A DNA stretch of 64,000 bases from Ignavibacteriales bacterium (GCA_026390795.1 JAPLFG010000003.1:992001-1056000); one strand, 5' to 3'; counted from the stretch's first letter, positions 45,305 through 54,760 are shown. Program-made: numbers and translations. Notes: a model not told the origin generated them from the sequence alone.

Positions 45305-47410
45305 TTAACTTGATTGAATATCAGTAATATCTTTTTTCGAGCTTCTGGCGATGATTGATTCGATGATTGCAAGTAACAAAACAAAAATTAAAAAGTATTT
45401 CCAGAGCTCGGTTCCAAAGCGTGATTGATAAATTACCTTTGAGAAATCATCGTTGGGTGTAAATGTATATAATTTTCCATCGAACCCGATCAGATTAAGA
45501 TATTTTTTGAAATCGGAATCACTTTCTTTTTGTGTAACCGATTCACGCGGATCGGTGTTAACATAAATATAATCCAGCAATTTATTACCAGAATAAAACT
45601 TATACGTGCCCGGTTCATCCGTCTTTCTGTATGAAAAATAATTTTTGTTGGAGAGCGAATCCGCATCAACATATTCTTTTCCACCGCCGGGTTTTTCCAC
45701 AATTATTTGACTGGAAATCCTGCTGGAAATGTCGGCTGTAATTTCATTTCCGGTTACATAGCTATTTTGTTCTTTTATTTTTGATGATGAATAAAGAATC
45801 AATTTATTTATCATCGGAGCGAAGAAACCTTTCAGAGGAAAATTATTCCAGCTTAAATCCGGTGCCGAGTTGAAAAGGAATACTTTACCCGACCCGATTT
45901 TGTATTCACTTAAGAAAGATGAATTATCGATCATAGAAATTATATTTTTTCCTTTACTGCCCGGTACAATTTTGAAGTAGTAATAGATATTCGGCGATTC
46001 AATTTGAGGATTTTTTTTATTTTCAAAGAGATCCGCGAAGAGCGGGTTTTGAAAATCAATTTTATCAATTTGCGCCGGTTTTGCTTGAGAATTCAAAGTT
46101 CCCAGTACGGCTGAAGGGGCGTTAACATTTAACGCATTGCAAAGTCTCTGAAAATTTTGAAGAGTGCTTTGCGAGCCCGGCATTACAACAGCTCTTCCAC
46201 CGCTCTCTAAATAATCGGTAAGATTTTTCCAATCAAAATTATTCTCGGAGCCGATCACTATAACCGCGTCGTAGTTTTTTAAATTAAGCGAATGCAATTG
46301 TCCGGTTGAGACAGCACTAATTTTTATTTTTTGCTGAGGATCTTCAACCGCAAGATTAATAAATTTTGCATCACCGGGAAGATCGGTTAGAATCAATAAA
46401 GAGATTTTATCTGGAACATATACGCTGAAATATCTTTTGTTGTCCTGAAGAATATCATCATCTTCAAGTTCAGTATAAATTTCAACAAGGCCTGTATCTG
46501 CAAGAGTTGTCTCAAAATTGATTTCTTTTGTTTCGCCATTTGTAAAATTTAGACTTTGCTGTGCGCTCCGTTTTCCATTCACAAAAAGAGAAGCAACGGA
46601 ATTATTCACAGACTGCGAAGAATAATTTTTTACTCGGGCACTAAAGCTTACAGTTTTTCCTTTTTCAAAGATTTGATTATTGGGAATTAATTCTTCAACC
46701 CCGAGATTCACGATATCTTTTCCGCCGGTATTCACTAAAAACATTCTAGTGCTTTCATTAAACATACCGGAGAGATTTGTCAGTTCGTTCTTGGAATTAT
46801 ACAAACTTCCCTTTTGAAGATCGGTAAGAAGATAAATTTCTTTATTGAAATTTTTTGATTGATATAAAACCTGCGCGGCTTTAATAATTGACTCATTGAT
46901 GGTTTTAGAAACAGAAGAGATTTGTAATTCATCAATTGATTGAAGTAATTGCTTGAAATTCGTTGTTGGTTTCGGGATTTCATTTGATAGGTCTCCGGTA
47001 AAGATAAGCGCAATTTCATCCCCGTCTTGAAAATTATCAAGAAGACTTTTTACGGTCTGTTTTGCTTGATTGAGATATGATCCTTTATCAGTAACAACCG
47101 ACATGCTGAAAGTGTTGTCAAAAATAATAACCGCGGTTGTTTTTGCCGTGGAGGAATTTCCAAGCATAATATTCTTAACTGTCGGACGTGCAAACGCCAT
47201 CACCAATAAGAGAATGATTACGATTCTCAACAAAAGCAGCAGCCACTGTTTTAATCTTATTCTTTTAATTTTTGTTTTCTGAAGTTCTTTCAAGAAAGCC
47301 AGTGTGCTGAATTCAATCTTTTTGAGTTTGCGCAGATTAAGAAAGTGCAGCACAATTGGAATCGAAGCAGCAAGCAAACCAAATAAAACTGCAGGGTTAA
47401 GAAATGTCAT
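45305..47410 (-). CDS. BatA-like VWA membrane protein
   Basis: The 701-residue protein begins MTFLNPAVLFGLLAASIPIVLHFLNLRK, the typical N-terminal BatA (TIGR02226) segment, and has a second helix at about 57-73. A von Willebrand A domain follows with IIFDNTFSMS (a DxTxS version of the MIDAS motif). Later there are beta domains with TDLPGDAKFINLAVEDPQQ, a ThuA-like or GATase1-like part, and a C-terminal helix (about 670-690). Relatives in Bacteroidota are encoded with aerotolerance (Bat) or MoxR systems; such partners are not visible here. It probably acts in the cell envelope. Role uncertain. Confidence 0.82.
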   Translation of the reverse strand: MTFLNPAVLFGLLAASIPIVLHFLNLRKLKKIEFSTLAFLKELQKTKIKRIRLKQWLLLLLRIVIILLLVMAFARPTVKNIMLGNSSTAKTTAVIIFDNTFSMSVVTDKGSYLNQAKQTVKSLLDNFQDGDEIALIFTGDLSNEIPKPTTNFKQLLQSIDELQISSVSKTINESIIKAAQVLYQSKNFNKEIYLLTDLQKGSLYNSKNELTNLSGMFNESTRMFLVNTGGKDIVNLGVEELIPNNQIFEKGKTVSFSARVKNYSSQSVNNSVASLFVNGKRSAQQSLNFTNGETKEINFETTLADTGLVEIYTELEDDDILQDNKRYFSVYVPDKISLLILTDLPGDAKFINLAVEDPQQKIKISAVSTGQLHSLNLKNYDAVIVIGSENNFDWKNLTDYLESGGRAVVMPGSQSTLQNFQRLCNALNVNAPSAVLGTLNSQAKPAQIDKIDFQNPLFADLFENKKNPQIESPNIYYYFKIVPGSKGKNIISMIDNSSFLSEYKIGSGKVFLFNSAPDLSWNNFPLKGFFAPMINKLILYSSSKIKEQNSYVTGNEITADISSRISSQIIVEKPGGGKEYVDADSLSNKNYFSYRKTDEPGTYKFYSGNKLLDYIYVNTDPRESVTQKESDSDFKKYLNLIGFDGKLYTFTPNDDFSKVIYQSRFGTELWKYFLIFVLLLAIIESIIARSSKKDITDIQSS

Positions 47411-47511
47411 TTTAACTCTTGATCGTGTTCTTTATCTTAATCATGATCTAATAATTGAATATACTCTCCCTCCAAAAAACAGAAAAGCAAAATCGAGAGC
47501 ATGATTTTAAG

Positions 47512-48834
47512 TTAGTAAATTTTTTGAATCTTCGTTCCGCGGAAATAGTGAGTTAGTATCTCATCAAAACTATAACCTAGTTCGCCCATTACCGCGGCTC
47601 CGATTTGACAAAGACCAACACCGTGTCCCCATCCCGCACCGAGTAGAATAAATTTCTGCGGAATATCCTTTACAATATTCTCTCTTGTAACAATAAAAGC
47701 AGAACTGTAAAGATGGGATTGAGAAAGTGTTCTTCTTATTTCCAGTTCTTTGCCGATTGTTAGTACTTTTTTTGTGCCGAGGATTTTTAATTTTATTATA
47801 CGGCTGGAATTTCCTCTAATCTCCGGAATCAAATCAATAATGTCTCCAAAATCAATTCCGCTCTTTCTTTTAATAATATCAGAAATTTCATCCTGCGTAT
47901 ATTCAACTTTCCAGCGGAAAAAATCATTTGTTGGAAGATCTGAATCAACAAGAATTTGCGACAGAATTTTTATATCGGATGTGTTGCAGAATGCATTGGG
48001 ATTGTTTTTGATCCAGTGTTCAGCCGATTTTTCTTTCGATAGATCATTTTCCGATTTATCAAGTTGAAATTTGTAATCCAGAATTGGTGATAAGTAAGGA
48101 TGTTCGATTGGTTCCCATACATTCTCGAATGCCTCGGTTACTCCCCCGCAGCATTTGGAATAACGTGTATCGCAAATTGTGTCTTCGTATGTTAATGCCA
48201 AGCCGCGCGTCTCCGCAATGGCATCTGCAGCTTTATCGCTTATTATTTTAGTAACACCCTGGTAACGCTGACAATGATCGTCCGCGCATAAATCATAGTT
48301 ATCATGATCTTCCCTATCATACCAGCGTATAATTTCTTCTGCCGAAATAGATTCGTTTACCGGTTTATTATTTTTCTTTTCAAGTTGAGAGAGAAGCCAG
48401 CCTCTTGATACTACGGCGTGAGCTTTCAGGAGTTCAAATGAACTTTGCGCACTCATCTCCGATGAAATAACGCTTATAAGATATTCTTCTAGAGGTAAAA
48501 TATTTACCGCGGTTAGCTGATCTTTTTCAATTATTAATTTTAACGCGCCGCGGAACCGCTGATTTTCTTTTTTCTCCCAGTGAAAATTTTTACCGATCAC
48601 CACATCCCGTAGAAGAAACGATTCCGTCTCTATGTCGTTTGGCGCAAATGTTAATTCGGGTCCTGCTAGAATCTCTTTTTTCTCGTGACAGACTGCAATT
48701 CTTCCGCCTTCAAGTTTTGCCTTGAACCGTCCGCTTAATTTTTTTTCGGAATATTCGGGGATGAATTCGCCGTAAAGATCAAACCGGATTTCCTTTGAAG
48801 TAAGAATACCAACACTGATTAGGGGTTCTGTCAT
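47512..48834 (-). CDS. SpoIID/LytB-domain protein
   Basis: The 440-residue protein has a SpoIID-type core. Visible are the ILPLEEYLISVISSEMSAQSSFELLKAHAVVSRGW segment (about 115-150), the Cys pair (CADDHCQRYQGV), TRYSKCCGGVTEAFENVW and the final GWGHGVGLCQIGAAVMGEL with HYFRGTKIQKIY. SpoIID enzymes are lytic transglycosylases acting on denuded peptidoglycan. There is no signal peptide at this start, and the frame is closed by a stop just upstream, so a cytoplasmic location or non-classical export would be needed. The upstream gene ends 102 bp away on the same strand. Confidence 0.87.
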   Translation of the reverse strand: MTEPLISVGILTSKEIRFDLYGEFIPEYSEKKLSGRFKAKLEGGRIAVCHEKKEILAGPELTFAPNDIETESFLLRDVVIGKNFHWEKKENQRFRGALKLIIEKDQLTAVNILPLEEYLISVISSEMSAQSSFELLKAHAVVSRGWLLSQLEKKNNKPVNESISAEEIIRWYDREDHDNYDLCADDHCQRYQGVTKIISDKAADAIAETRGLALTYEDTICDTRYSKCCGGVTEAFENVWEPIEHPYLSPILDYKFQLDKSENDLSKEKSAEHWIKNNPNAFCNTSDIKILSQILVDSDLPTNDFFRWKVEYTQDEISDIIKRKSGIDFGDIIDLIPEIRGNSSRIIKLKILGTKKVLTIGKELEIRRTLSQSHLYSSAFIVTRENIVKDIPQKFILLGAGWGHGVGLCQIGAAVMGELGYSFDEILTHYFRGTKIQKIY

Positions 48835-49015
48835 ATCATTTTATCTAATTACTGAGCCTCAATATAACAATGGAATTTTTAAACTGCTTGCCCGTTAATA
48901 AATAGCAAGACTTTAACAACATATCTAAACTCACTTACATTTTCTTTACTTCCGTCCATTGAAAACTATTTTTCAAATATTATTGTTATCGAGTTACAAT
49001 CAACAAGGTTAGAAA

Positions 49016-49900
49016 ATGAACTACGGAGTTTTACTTTTTTATAAATATGTGACCTTTGCCGATCCGGAGAAGTTTCAAAAAGAGCATTTAAAATTTTGCA
49101 TTAATCACAATATCATGGGAAGAGTTTGGATTGCCAATGAAGGAATAAACGGAACAGTATCCGGCACTGTAAAAAATATCGAGAAGTATAAATCGGAAAT
49201 TGTACGATATCCAGAGTTCCAGGATATTTGGTTCAAAGAAGATCAGCATAACGAACATGCTTTCAAAAAGATTCATGTGCGCATCAAACCGGAAATTGTA
49301 ACCGCGAGTTTTGGCAAAGTGGATCTTTCCAAAACCGGGAAGCGTTTGAAACCGGAAGAGTTAAATCATTTTTATGAAAGCGGAAAAGACTTTGTAATTA
49401 TAGACGCACGCAACGACTATGAAAGCAATATCGGGAAATTTAAAAACGCGATCATTCCGAATACGGATACTTTTAGAGACTGGCCCAAAGCAGTAGAAGA
49501 ACTAGAACAATTTAAAGACAAAACCGTAATCACTTACTGCACCGGCGGAATAAGGTGCGAGAAAGCTTCCGCTTATTTAGTCGAAAAAGGATTTAAAGAC
49601 GTTTACCAGATTGACGGCGGTATCTGGAATTATATTACGAAACATCCCGATAAATACTGGGAAGGATCGGTTTTTGTTTTTGATGATCGAAGGATTGTTA
49701 CACCGAACACGAAAGAAGAGATAAAACATATCGGTAAATGTTATTTCTGCGGAACGCCTACTTCATATTACATCAACTGCCACAATCAAATCTGCGACAA
49801 AATTTTATTAACCTGCGATAAATGTAAAATTGAAAATGATTACTGCTGTTCGGATGAATGCCGCCAAGCGCCGAATAGAAGAAACAGAATTCACGGGTAA
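49016..49900 (+). CDS. trhO: tRNA uridine(34) hydroxylase TrhO (rhodanese family)
   Basis: The 294-residue protein is of the YceA/TrhO family, which hydroxylates uridine 34 of some tRNAs using oxygen. It has an N-terminal acylphosphatase-like domain (RVWIANEGINGTVSGTVKNI), a rhodanese domain with catalytic Cys175 in ITYCTGGIRCEKASAYL, and a C-terminal Cys-rich zinc region (CYFCGTPTSYYINCHNQICD, CDKCK, CCSDECRQ). AAGG stands before the ATG. It is followed at once by a 7-bp repeat array. The gene implies oxygen exposure. Confidence 0.95.
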   Translation: MNYGVLLFYKYVTFADPEKFQKEHLKFCINHNIMGRVWIANEGINGTVSGTVKNIEKYKSEIVRYPEFQDIWFKEDQHNEHAFKKIHVRIKPEIVTASFGKVDLSKTGKRLKPEELNHFYESGKDFVIIDARNDYESNIGKFKNAIIPNTDTFRDWPKAVEELEQFKDKTVITYCTGGIRCEKASAYLVEKGFKDVYQIDGGIWNYITKHPDKYWEGSVFVFDDRRIVTPNTKEEIKHIGKCYFCGTPTSYYINCHNQICDKILLTCDKCKIENDYCCSDECRQAPNRRNRIHG

Positions 49901-49903
49901 AAA

Positions 49904-49952
49904 AGCTGACAGCGTTCAGCTGTCGGCGTTCAGCTGTCAGCTATCAGCAAAT
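49904..49952. repeat. Heptamer repeat array
   Basis: Seven 7-bp units in phase: AGCTGAC, AGCGTTC, AGCTGTC, GGCGTTC, AGCTGTC, AGCTATC, AGCAAAT. The array fills the 70-bp gap between trhO and the convergent VOC gene. It is the same 7-bp family as the arrays near 38601 and 56875, but with a Y at position 6-7. Confidence 0.75.
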
Positions 49953-49970
49953 ATTCGGCTGATTTATTAA

Positions 49971-50339
49971 TCACTTGGTAATGAAATGCGGGTTCTCAAT
50001 AATTCCAAGGATATTTCCAAACGGATCGGTAACAGCCGCAACTCGGATACCGCCGCCAACATCCTGAATCTCATTATTAATTTTAGCACCATGATCTATA
50101 AGGTGCGCAATTGTTTTTTCAATATTCTCTACACCCCAATACGGCACAATATTATTTCCGTTAGAAATCCCGGTAGAATCCGGATCGAGACCTAATTCAA
50201 ATCCACCAACATTGAAACCTACATAATAGGTCTTATCGAAATAAGGTTGAATTCCAAGAGCTTCAGTGTACCAGGTTTTGGCTTTATCTATGTTGTCTAA
50301 ATGATAGATGACTGTTCGTAAACCTAAGAACATTTTCAT
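49971..50339 (-). CDS. VOC-family (glyoxalase/dioxygenase-fold) protein
   Basis: A 122-residue single vicinal-oxygen-chelate domain with LRTVIYHLDNIDKAKTWYTEALGI, GVENIEKTIAHLIDHGAKI and RVAAVTDPFGNILGIIENP. The two-half ferredoxin-like pattern (betaalphabetabetabeta twice) is visible. Such proteins bind metals and act as isomerases, lyases or resistance proteins. The Glu/His metal ligands cannot be assigned with certainty. It stands alone on the minus strand next to a repeat array. The reaction is unknown. Confidence 0.85.
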   Translation of the reverse strand: MKMFLGLRTVIYHLDNIDKAKTWYTEALGIQPYFDKTYYVGFNVGGFELGLDPDSTGISNGNNIVPYWGVENIEKTIAHLIDHGAKINNEIQDVGGGIRVAAVTDPFGNILGIIENPHFITK

Positions 50340-50714
50340 TCCTTTCTTAAAAATGGTTTATAGAAAAGTTAGAAAAGTGATCCAGCTTTGTCAAACAATT
50401 TGTTGAAAAGCTAACGGCGGTCAGTTCGCAGAGGTAATGATTCATTTTGAAAAAGGATTAACTCCCTTTTCATCCTTTCGGGCGATTGCGACTCAGCTCA
50501 ATCAATTGTAAAATTTGTTTGAAACTAATAAGAATTTCTTCCTTTTTGCTTTATAAGCAAAGGAAGGGGAATTGCTGCGAACATTCAAAAAAATATGAAG
50601 CTTAATTGAAAAGGCAAAAATTTTTAGAGCAGATTGAGATCATTCTGTTATACGAATAAAGTGCCGGGTAAACCAAATTTTTAAATGATTCTTCTAAAAT
50701 AAAAGGAGTAAAAA
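50340..50714. other. 375-bp intergenic region between divergent genes
   Basis: No coding frame of merit was seen. It holds an imperfect hairpin at 50538-50566 (CTTCC..GGAAG arms with a 2-nt bulge), AT-rich stretches and an AAGGAG ribosome site for the following gene. Promoters for both divergent genes must lie here. Confidence 0.6.
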
Positions 50715-51362
50715 ATGAAACCAACAAATCAGTCTGTTGCTTTCCTGTTTACAATTTGTATCTTGACCGTTATAAGTATAGTCGGCTGTTCTTCGACCGG
50801 TATAAAGCGTTCGGAAAAGGCAACTACAACTATGCAAACAATGGATGACGATATTAAGTCAGCCAGCATGCAGCTGGATGCTACTGGAGCTTCGCTTGAT
50901 AATTTAACAGACCCAAGTCAATCCGATGTAAAGAAAGCCTTTAATGTGTATACCGATAATGTTTCAAAAATTGAAAAAATGGAAAAAAGGTTTACCAAAC
51001 ATGCCGATGAAATGCAAGCTAAGGGAAAAGACTATTTCGAGGAATGGCAAAAGGACGGCGACAAATATCAAAACGCAGAGATACAGCAGCTCAGCGAACA
51101 ACGCCGAACTGAACTTAGCGAGATTTATGGAAAGATAGCCTTAAATAGTATTGGAGTGAAAGAAGCGTTCAAAGCTTATGTATCCGACGTTAAAGAAATT
51201 CAGAATTATCTTTCGAACGATTTAACTCCTAAAGGAATAGAGTCAATCGTTCCAATTTCCAAGAAAGCCGTTACTGATGGGGACAATCTTAAACTGGCAA
51301 TAAAAAATATTCGTCCTTCGATTGAAAGCGCAAGAGAGGCAATGTCTCAAAGCGGTAAATAA
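50715..51362 (+). CDS. DUF2959 lipoprotein
   Basis: A 215-residue lipoprotein (lipobox VGCSS at about 24-28) with a long helical, probably coiled-coil mature part. The sequence TGIKRSEKATTTMQTMDDDIKSASMQLDATGASL and the later FKAYVSDVKEIQNYLSNDLTPKGIESI match DUF2959, a family of unknown function in bacteria. AAAAGGAG precedes the ATG. Transcription ends at a hairpin just after the gene. Lack of an operon suggests a stand-alone envelope or stress protein. Confidence 0.85.
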   Translation: MKPTNQSVAFLFTICILTVISIVGCSSTGIKRSEKATTTMQTMDDDIKSASMQLDATGASLDNLTDPSQSDVKKAFNVYTDNVSKIEKMEKRFTKHADEMQAKGKDYFEEWQKDGDKYQNAEIQQLSEQRRTELSEIYGKIALNSIGVKEAFKAYVSDVKEIQNYLSNDLTPKGIESIVPISKKAVTDGDNLKLAIKNIRPSIESAREAMSQSGK

Positions 51363-51375
51363 TATTTTTTCATGG

Positions 51376-51399
51376 CAGTCAAGGTTTATGCCTTGACTG
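51376..51399. terminator. Terminator hairpin between convergent genes
   Basis: CAGTCAAGG (51376-51384) and CCTTGACTG (51391-51399) form a perfect 9-bp stem with a 6-nt loop, followed by TCTTTG on the plus strand. It separates the DUF2959 gene from the convergent VOC gene. Confidence 0.75.
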
Positions 51400-51413
51400 T
51401 CTTTGTAATTTAA

Positions 51414-51785
51414 CTAGAACTCTGTAAGAGACAATATATTTCCATCCGGATCTGTAAACCAGGCAATCTTTGCTTTGCCTGGTGAGGTCCAAATTCCGTT
51501 TTCGTCTTGATTCATTCCCTTGTACCGGTTGAACTTAATGCCGCGTTTTAACAAAGTGTTGACTTCTTTTTTAATGTCGGCAACTTGCCAGCCGAGAGTC
51601 GTATAACTGTGTGGATTTACATTATTAACTTTCTGTATACGTAACATAGTTCCATTTGCATCAAAGACCAATGCAAATTGATCGCTGCTCACAAATTTTA
51701 AACCGAGAGTTTCTTTGTAAAACTTCTTTGCCTTGGCGGAGTTGCTTGTTGCCGCAAAGCCGATAAGATTGGATTTATTAAGCAT
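51414..51785 (-). CDS. VOC-family protein
   Basis: A 123-residue VOC-fold protein: MLNKSNLIGFAATSNSAKAKKFYKETLGLKFV for the first module and LGWQVADIKKEVNTLLKRGIKF with AKIAWFTDPDGNILSLTEF for the second. The FTDPDGN motif carries the usual Asp/Gly of the glyoxalase/bleomycin-resistance group. It is unlike the other VOC gene (49971) apart from the fold. It is alone on the minus strand and its substrate is unknown. Confidence 0.85.
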   Translation of the reverse strand: MLNKSNLIGFAATSNSAKAKKFYKETLGLKFVSSDQFALVFDANGTMLRIQKVNNVNPHSYTTLGWQVADIKKEVNTLLKRGIKFNRYKGMNQDENGIWTSPGKAKIAWFTDPDGNILSLTEF

Positions 51786-51959
51786 ACAATTCTTTTCCTT
51801 TCCACCGCAGATTTTATTCTTTTTTAAATTCTCAGTTGTTGTCTGTAAAATTTTCGTATGAGTTGGTTCATCCTTCCCTTTATTCGATTAAAAAGAGCTT
51901 TCTTTAAAAAATCATATTATAAAGTGAGGATCGTGCTTTCGATTGAACTGCAACTTTAG

Positions 51960-52499
51960 TTAACGGAAGATTTTTATCAGTTGTTCATAAGACCATTTAT
52001 TACCTCTCTCGAAGAAATCATAAGTCTTATCCCAATCAGGACCTGTGCCCCAGCCAATCATAGAAGAAATAACTTTTGTCTTCCCGCTTCCAAGATCAAC
52101 GAGCTGTATGATTTCCTGTAGATTCATATCCTCCTTACGAACCTTTTCTGTGAATGATTCCGTGAGTATGACTTTAAGTGTGATCATTTCACCTTCAATG
52201 TAGTTGATAATTGGTAATTGAATTGTTCCGGAATCGTTGACAGTTTTGGTCCTGTCGTAATTTGTAAGGATGAGACCGCCTACTTTAAAATCGACCGAGG
52301 CAATGGGAGCTGCCCATTTTTGCCAACCTTCAGCAGTGGTAAATATTTTCCATACCTCTTGTTTTTCAGCAGGAAGAATAGATTCGATTCGTAAAACCCT
52401 CTCTCCCGTAGAAGTAATATATGAAGTATTCCTAATCTCTTGCCCAAATAGAAAGACTGGTGTTATAAACAGAAGAAATACAAAGTAGTTTGGTTTCAT
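51960..52499 (-). CDS. Exported SRPBCC/AHSA1-like protein
   Basis: The 179-residue protein has a signal peptide (MKPNYFVFLLFITPVFLFGQ) followed by a START/Bet v 1-type domain. The line RIESILPAEKQEVWKIFTTAEGWQKWAAPIASVDFKVGGL is the classic beginning of AHSA1-type SRPBCC proteins, and SSMIGWGTGPDWDKTYDFFERGN continues into the terminal helix. Such domains bind hydrophobic ligands. An exported version is less common than the cytoplasmic form. The ligand is unknown. Confidence 0.82.
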   Translation of the reverse strand: MKPNYFVFLLFITPVFLFGQEIRNTSYITSTGERVLRIESILPAEKQEVWKIFTTAEGWQKWAAPIASVDFKVGGLILTNYDRTKTVNDSGTIQLPIINYIEGEMITLKVILTESFTEKVRKEDMNLQEIIQLVDLGSGKTKVISSMIGWGTGPDWDKTYDFFERGNKWSYEQLIKIFR

Positions 52500-52649
52500 A
52501 ATGCTCTCTCTTAAAAGGTCGCGGCTGAAAAGTATAAATACTCAACAGTTTTGTTCTTATATATGTTCAATTTTATAGTGTTAAAAACATTGGAGTGATT
52601 ATTATATTTCTACCAAAAAGGGATTTTTCATTTATACTTTTGTTATAGT

Positions 52650-53027
52650 TCACTTTGGCTCAGGTGCAAATCCGGCTTCTCTGCTTATGCTCAATCCCTT
52701 TGTTGTTAGCTTATCAAGTTCCTCAAAAAGAGGTTCATCAATTTTCTTGAAATTAAAACACGATTTGCCCTGCATGCGTGCTCTTAAGTTCTTCGAGATA
52801 CCTTCGCGCAGATTTGGGAACATGTATACCGGCATAAAATGATAACTCACATAGTTTTTTCCGATTTTCACCCAGCCAACCGGTAAGCGCTTACCAAGTT
52901 TCGGACTGAATTCTATATCAAGACAATAATAATTTGGTCTATCGGCACTCACATTCAGAACATTGGAATGCTTGTGAAGAATTTCCCGCAATTTATAAAA
53001 GACCGGTTCAAACTCTTGTTGTTTCAT
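52650..53027 (-). CDS. Conserved hypothetical protein
   Basis: From the ATG at 53027 (GGAAGGT upstream) the protein has 125 residues. Characteristic blocks are FEPVFYKLREILHKH, GWVKIGKNYVSYHFMPVYMFPNL, RMQGKSCFNFKKIDEPLFEELDKLT and a final REAGF. Similar small cytosolic proteins exist widely and resemble the DUF1801-type (YdhG-like) fold. The function is not known. It precedes an NHL-repeat protein gene on the same strand with a 53-bp gap, but a shared role is not evident. Confidence 0.7.
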   Translation of the reverse strand: MKQQEFEPVFYKLREILHKHSNVLNVSADRPNYYCLDIEFSPKLGKRLPVGWVKIGKNYVSYHFMPVYMFPNLREGISKNLRARMQGKSCFNFKKIDEPLFEELDKLTTKGLSISREAGFAPEPK

Positions 53028-53080
53028 AATTCTACCTTCCACTTTATTAAGAAAGTTATAAAAGAGATTTACTTTCTTCC

Positions 53081-53977
53081 TTACCTCTCAACAGTTGCCA
53101 GTGTAGTTACCTTTCCATCAAGTCCAACTTTCCGAACCCTCGGGACCCATGCTCTGCGAACTTCGGTTTGAGATGGCGGAACATCGCGCCATTCTAGTAC
53201 ATAAACTTCTCCTTCAAACAAAGCAACACCAGTCGGCGACCATTGGCTTGGTGATTGAAGAATTGTAGATACTTCACCCTTAGAAGTGATTCTTAAAACC
53301 CGTCGGCTACCTGTAGCTGCAACGTACATAATACCTTGTGCATCAATAGCCAATCCCCGGCACAAAGCAGTTGGTGTTTCCGGAGGAGGGTTATTAGTAC
53401 TTTCTTTATTAACTACAATGTTTGCAAAGACTGAGACTCTTCCATCCATTGTAATTTTTCTGATTACGCTGAAATCAGATCGGCTGGCATCTGTTACATA
53501 GAGTGAACCGTCAGGAGCGGAAACAATGCCTGAGATATCCTTAAACATATCACCGCGAGCGAGTACCAATTCTTTTCCATCAGAATTTCTCATTACAATC
53601 TGCGACGAGCCAGCGCGAGTATCGGCATAATAGAGTTTTCCATCATTATTAATTGTAAGAGGGAAATCAGAACACATAATGAGGACAGGTATTGAGTCTT
53701 GCGCTGTAACTCTTTCAAACCATCCTCCAAAGCTCTTCTCAGATTTTGCGAAATACCCGGCTTCATCTATAGCCAGCCAATGAAATCTGGATGATGGTAA
53801 GTAGGTGAGTTTACCTTGTTTATCTATTTTCCAGACACCCTGACCCGTATCCGTAAAAAAAATCTCCCCATTTTTGTTTATTACAATACCAGAACCTGGG
53901 TGTGCCGATGCGATTGTTGCAAATAAGAAGAATATTAGCAAGTTGATTGAAATTTTTATAAAAAAAGATGCACGCAT
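53081..53977 (-). CDS. Exported NHL/SMP-30-like beta-propeller protein
   Basis: The 298-residue protein has a signal peptide (about 1-25, ending TIASAHPGSG) and repeated six-bladed propeller units with GIVINKNGEIFFTDTGQGVWKID, GIVSAPDGSLYVTDASRSD, GLAIDAQGIMYVAATGSRRVLRI and GVALFEGEVYVLEWRDVP. These fit NHL/SMP-30-like folds. Such propellers act as hydrolases, lactonases or scaffolds; no catalytic residues are clear here. It stands between a hypothetical protein and the VanZ-like genes on the same strand. Confidence 0.8.
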   Translation of the reverse strand: MRASFFIKISINLLIFFLFATIASAHPGSGIVINKNGEIFFTDTGQGVWKIDKQGKLTYLPSSRFHWLAIDEAGYFAKSEKSFGGWFERVTAQDSIPVLIMCSDFPLTINNDGKLYYADTRAGSSQIVMRNSDGKELVLARGDMFKDISGIVSAPDGSLYVTDASRSDFSVIRKITMDGRVSVFANIVVNKESTNNPPPETPTALCRGLAIDAQGIMYVAATGSRRVLRITSKGEVSTILQSPSQWSPTGVALFEGEVYVLEWRDVPPSQTEVRRAWVPRVRKVGLDGKVTTLATVER

Positions 53978-54052
53978 TTTATGATTTTCGAATAATCTTT
54001 AGGGTAAAACAAACCGGCAGGAATTAAAGTTCAGCGATTTGAATAGAGCAAA

Positions 54053-54283
54053 TTAAGATGAGGCAGAGGCAAAACAATAACACATAATGTTTGCATATAT
54101 ATATGCTATTGAGCATCGTGCATATTGTGTTAGAACGATTAAATATATTGCCGGTGCAGCTAGAAGCAGATAGATCCAGCCATAAGATTGTAAGAACACA
54201 ACGTGGTTTTTCCGTATTAAGAAAATAATAATCAACAATATGTTGTTCGCAAGTCCGAGTAAAAAGAAATATCCGTCTACCAT
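54053..54283 (-). CDS. Small membrane protein
   Basis: A 76-residue protein with two hydrophobic segments (YFFLLGLANNILLIIIFLI and GWIYLLLAAPAIYLIVLTQ) and a short Cys/Ser-rich tail. AAGGAG lies 8 nt before the ATG at 54283, which makes it a real gene. It is 17 bp downstream of the VanZ-like gene on the same strand, so they are probably co-transcribed. No family is recognised. Confidence 0.65.
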   Translation of the reverse strand: MVDGYFFLLGLANNILLIIIFLIRKNHVVFLQSYGWIYLLLAAPAIYLIVLTQYARCSIAYIYANIMCYCFASASS

Positions 54284-54300
54284 CTTAGAGATCTCCTTAA

Positions 54301-54708
54301 TTACAATATATTATGCATTTTCATAATTAAGAGAGCAGCGAAATAACCGATACAGACACTGACCAGACTAGCAAGAAGATCAAGCCAATCGAAAGTGTAG
54401 TAAATGTATGATAGAATTCCCGTCCGTGGAAAAAGCTGTAAGAATTCAAGACCGAATGCAACAATTGCTACGATTAATGTAACTTGCGGGAGTGTTAGAC
54501 GTGATAATTTTCCGGAACCCGATAAAACGAGAAACAATAATCCAACGGGTCCCAAAAAACTTGGTATAATATTGAACAACGTTGTGTTTGAAGTGGATTC
54601 ACTCACAAACCGTATCGCCTTCACCGGGATTATGAGAAGTAAACTAATCAGTCCGATCCAGCCAAATAATCGTTTGGTCTTATGCATGTTGTTGCCGAGA
54701 GCATTCAT
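54301..54708 (-). CDS. VanZ-like membrane protein
   Basis: A 135-residue protein with four hydrophobic segments. The third part has IVAFGLEFLQLFPRTGILSYIYYTFDWLDLLASLVSVCIGY, which is close to the VanZ motif (E.xQ...xR...D..D...N). VanZ-type proteins confer low-level teicoplanin resistance in enterococci, and homologues are widespread with unknown roles. GGAG is placed before the ATG at 54708. The next gene on the same strand begins 17 bp later. Function is inferred only from the motif. Confidence 0.72.
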   Translation of the reverse strand: MNALGNNMHKTKRLFGWIGLISLLLIIPVKAIRFVSESTSNTTLFNIIPSFLGPVGLLFLVLSGSGKLSRLTLPQVTLIVAIVAFGLEFLQLFPRTGILSYIYYTFDWLDLLASLVSVCIGYFAALLIMKMHNIL

Positions 54709-54760
54709 ACATCAACTCCAAAACGAAATCAGCAAAAGCGAATGAGGAATAAGACTTGGT

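Noticed and set aside
50340-50714. tRNA or small RNA gene in the gap
   Set aside because: No cloverleaf or TTCGA-type T-arm could be found; only an imperfect hairpin.
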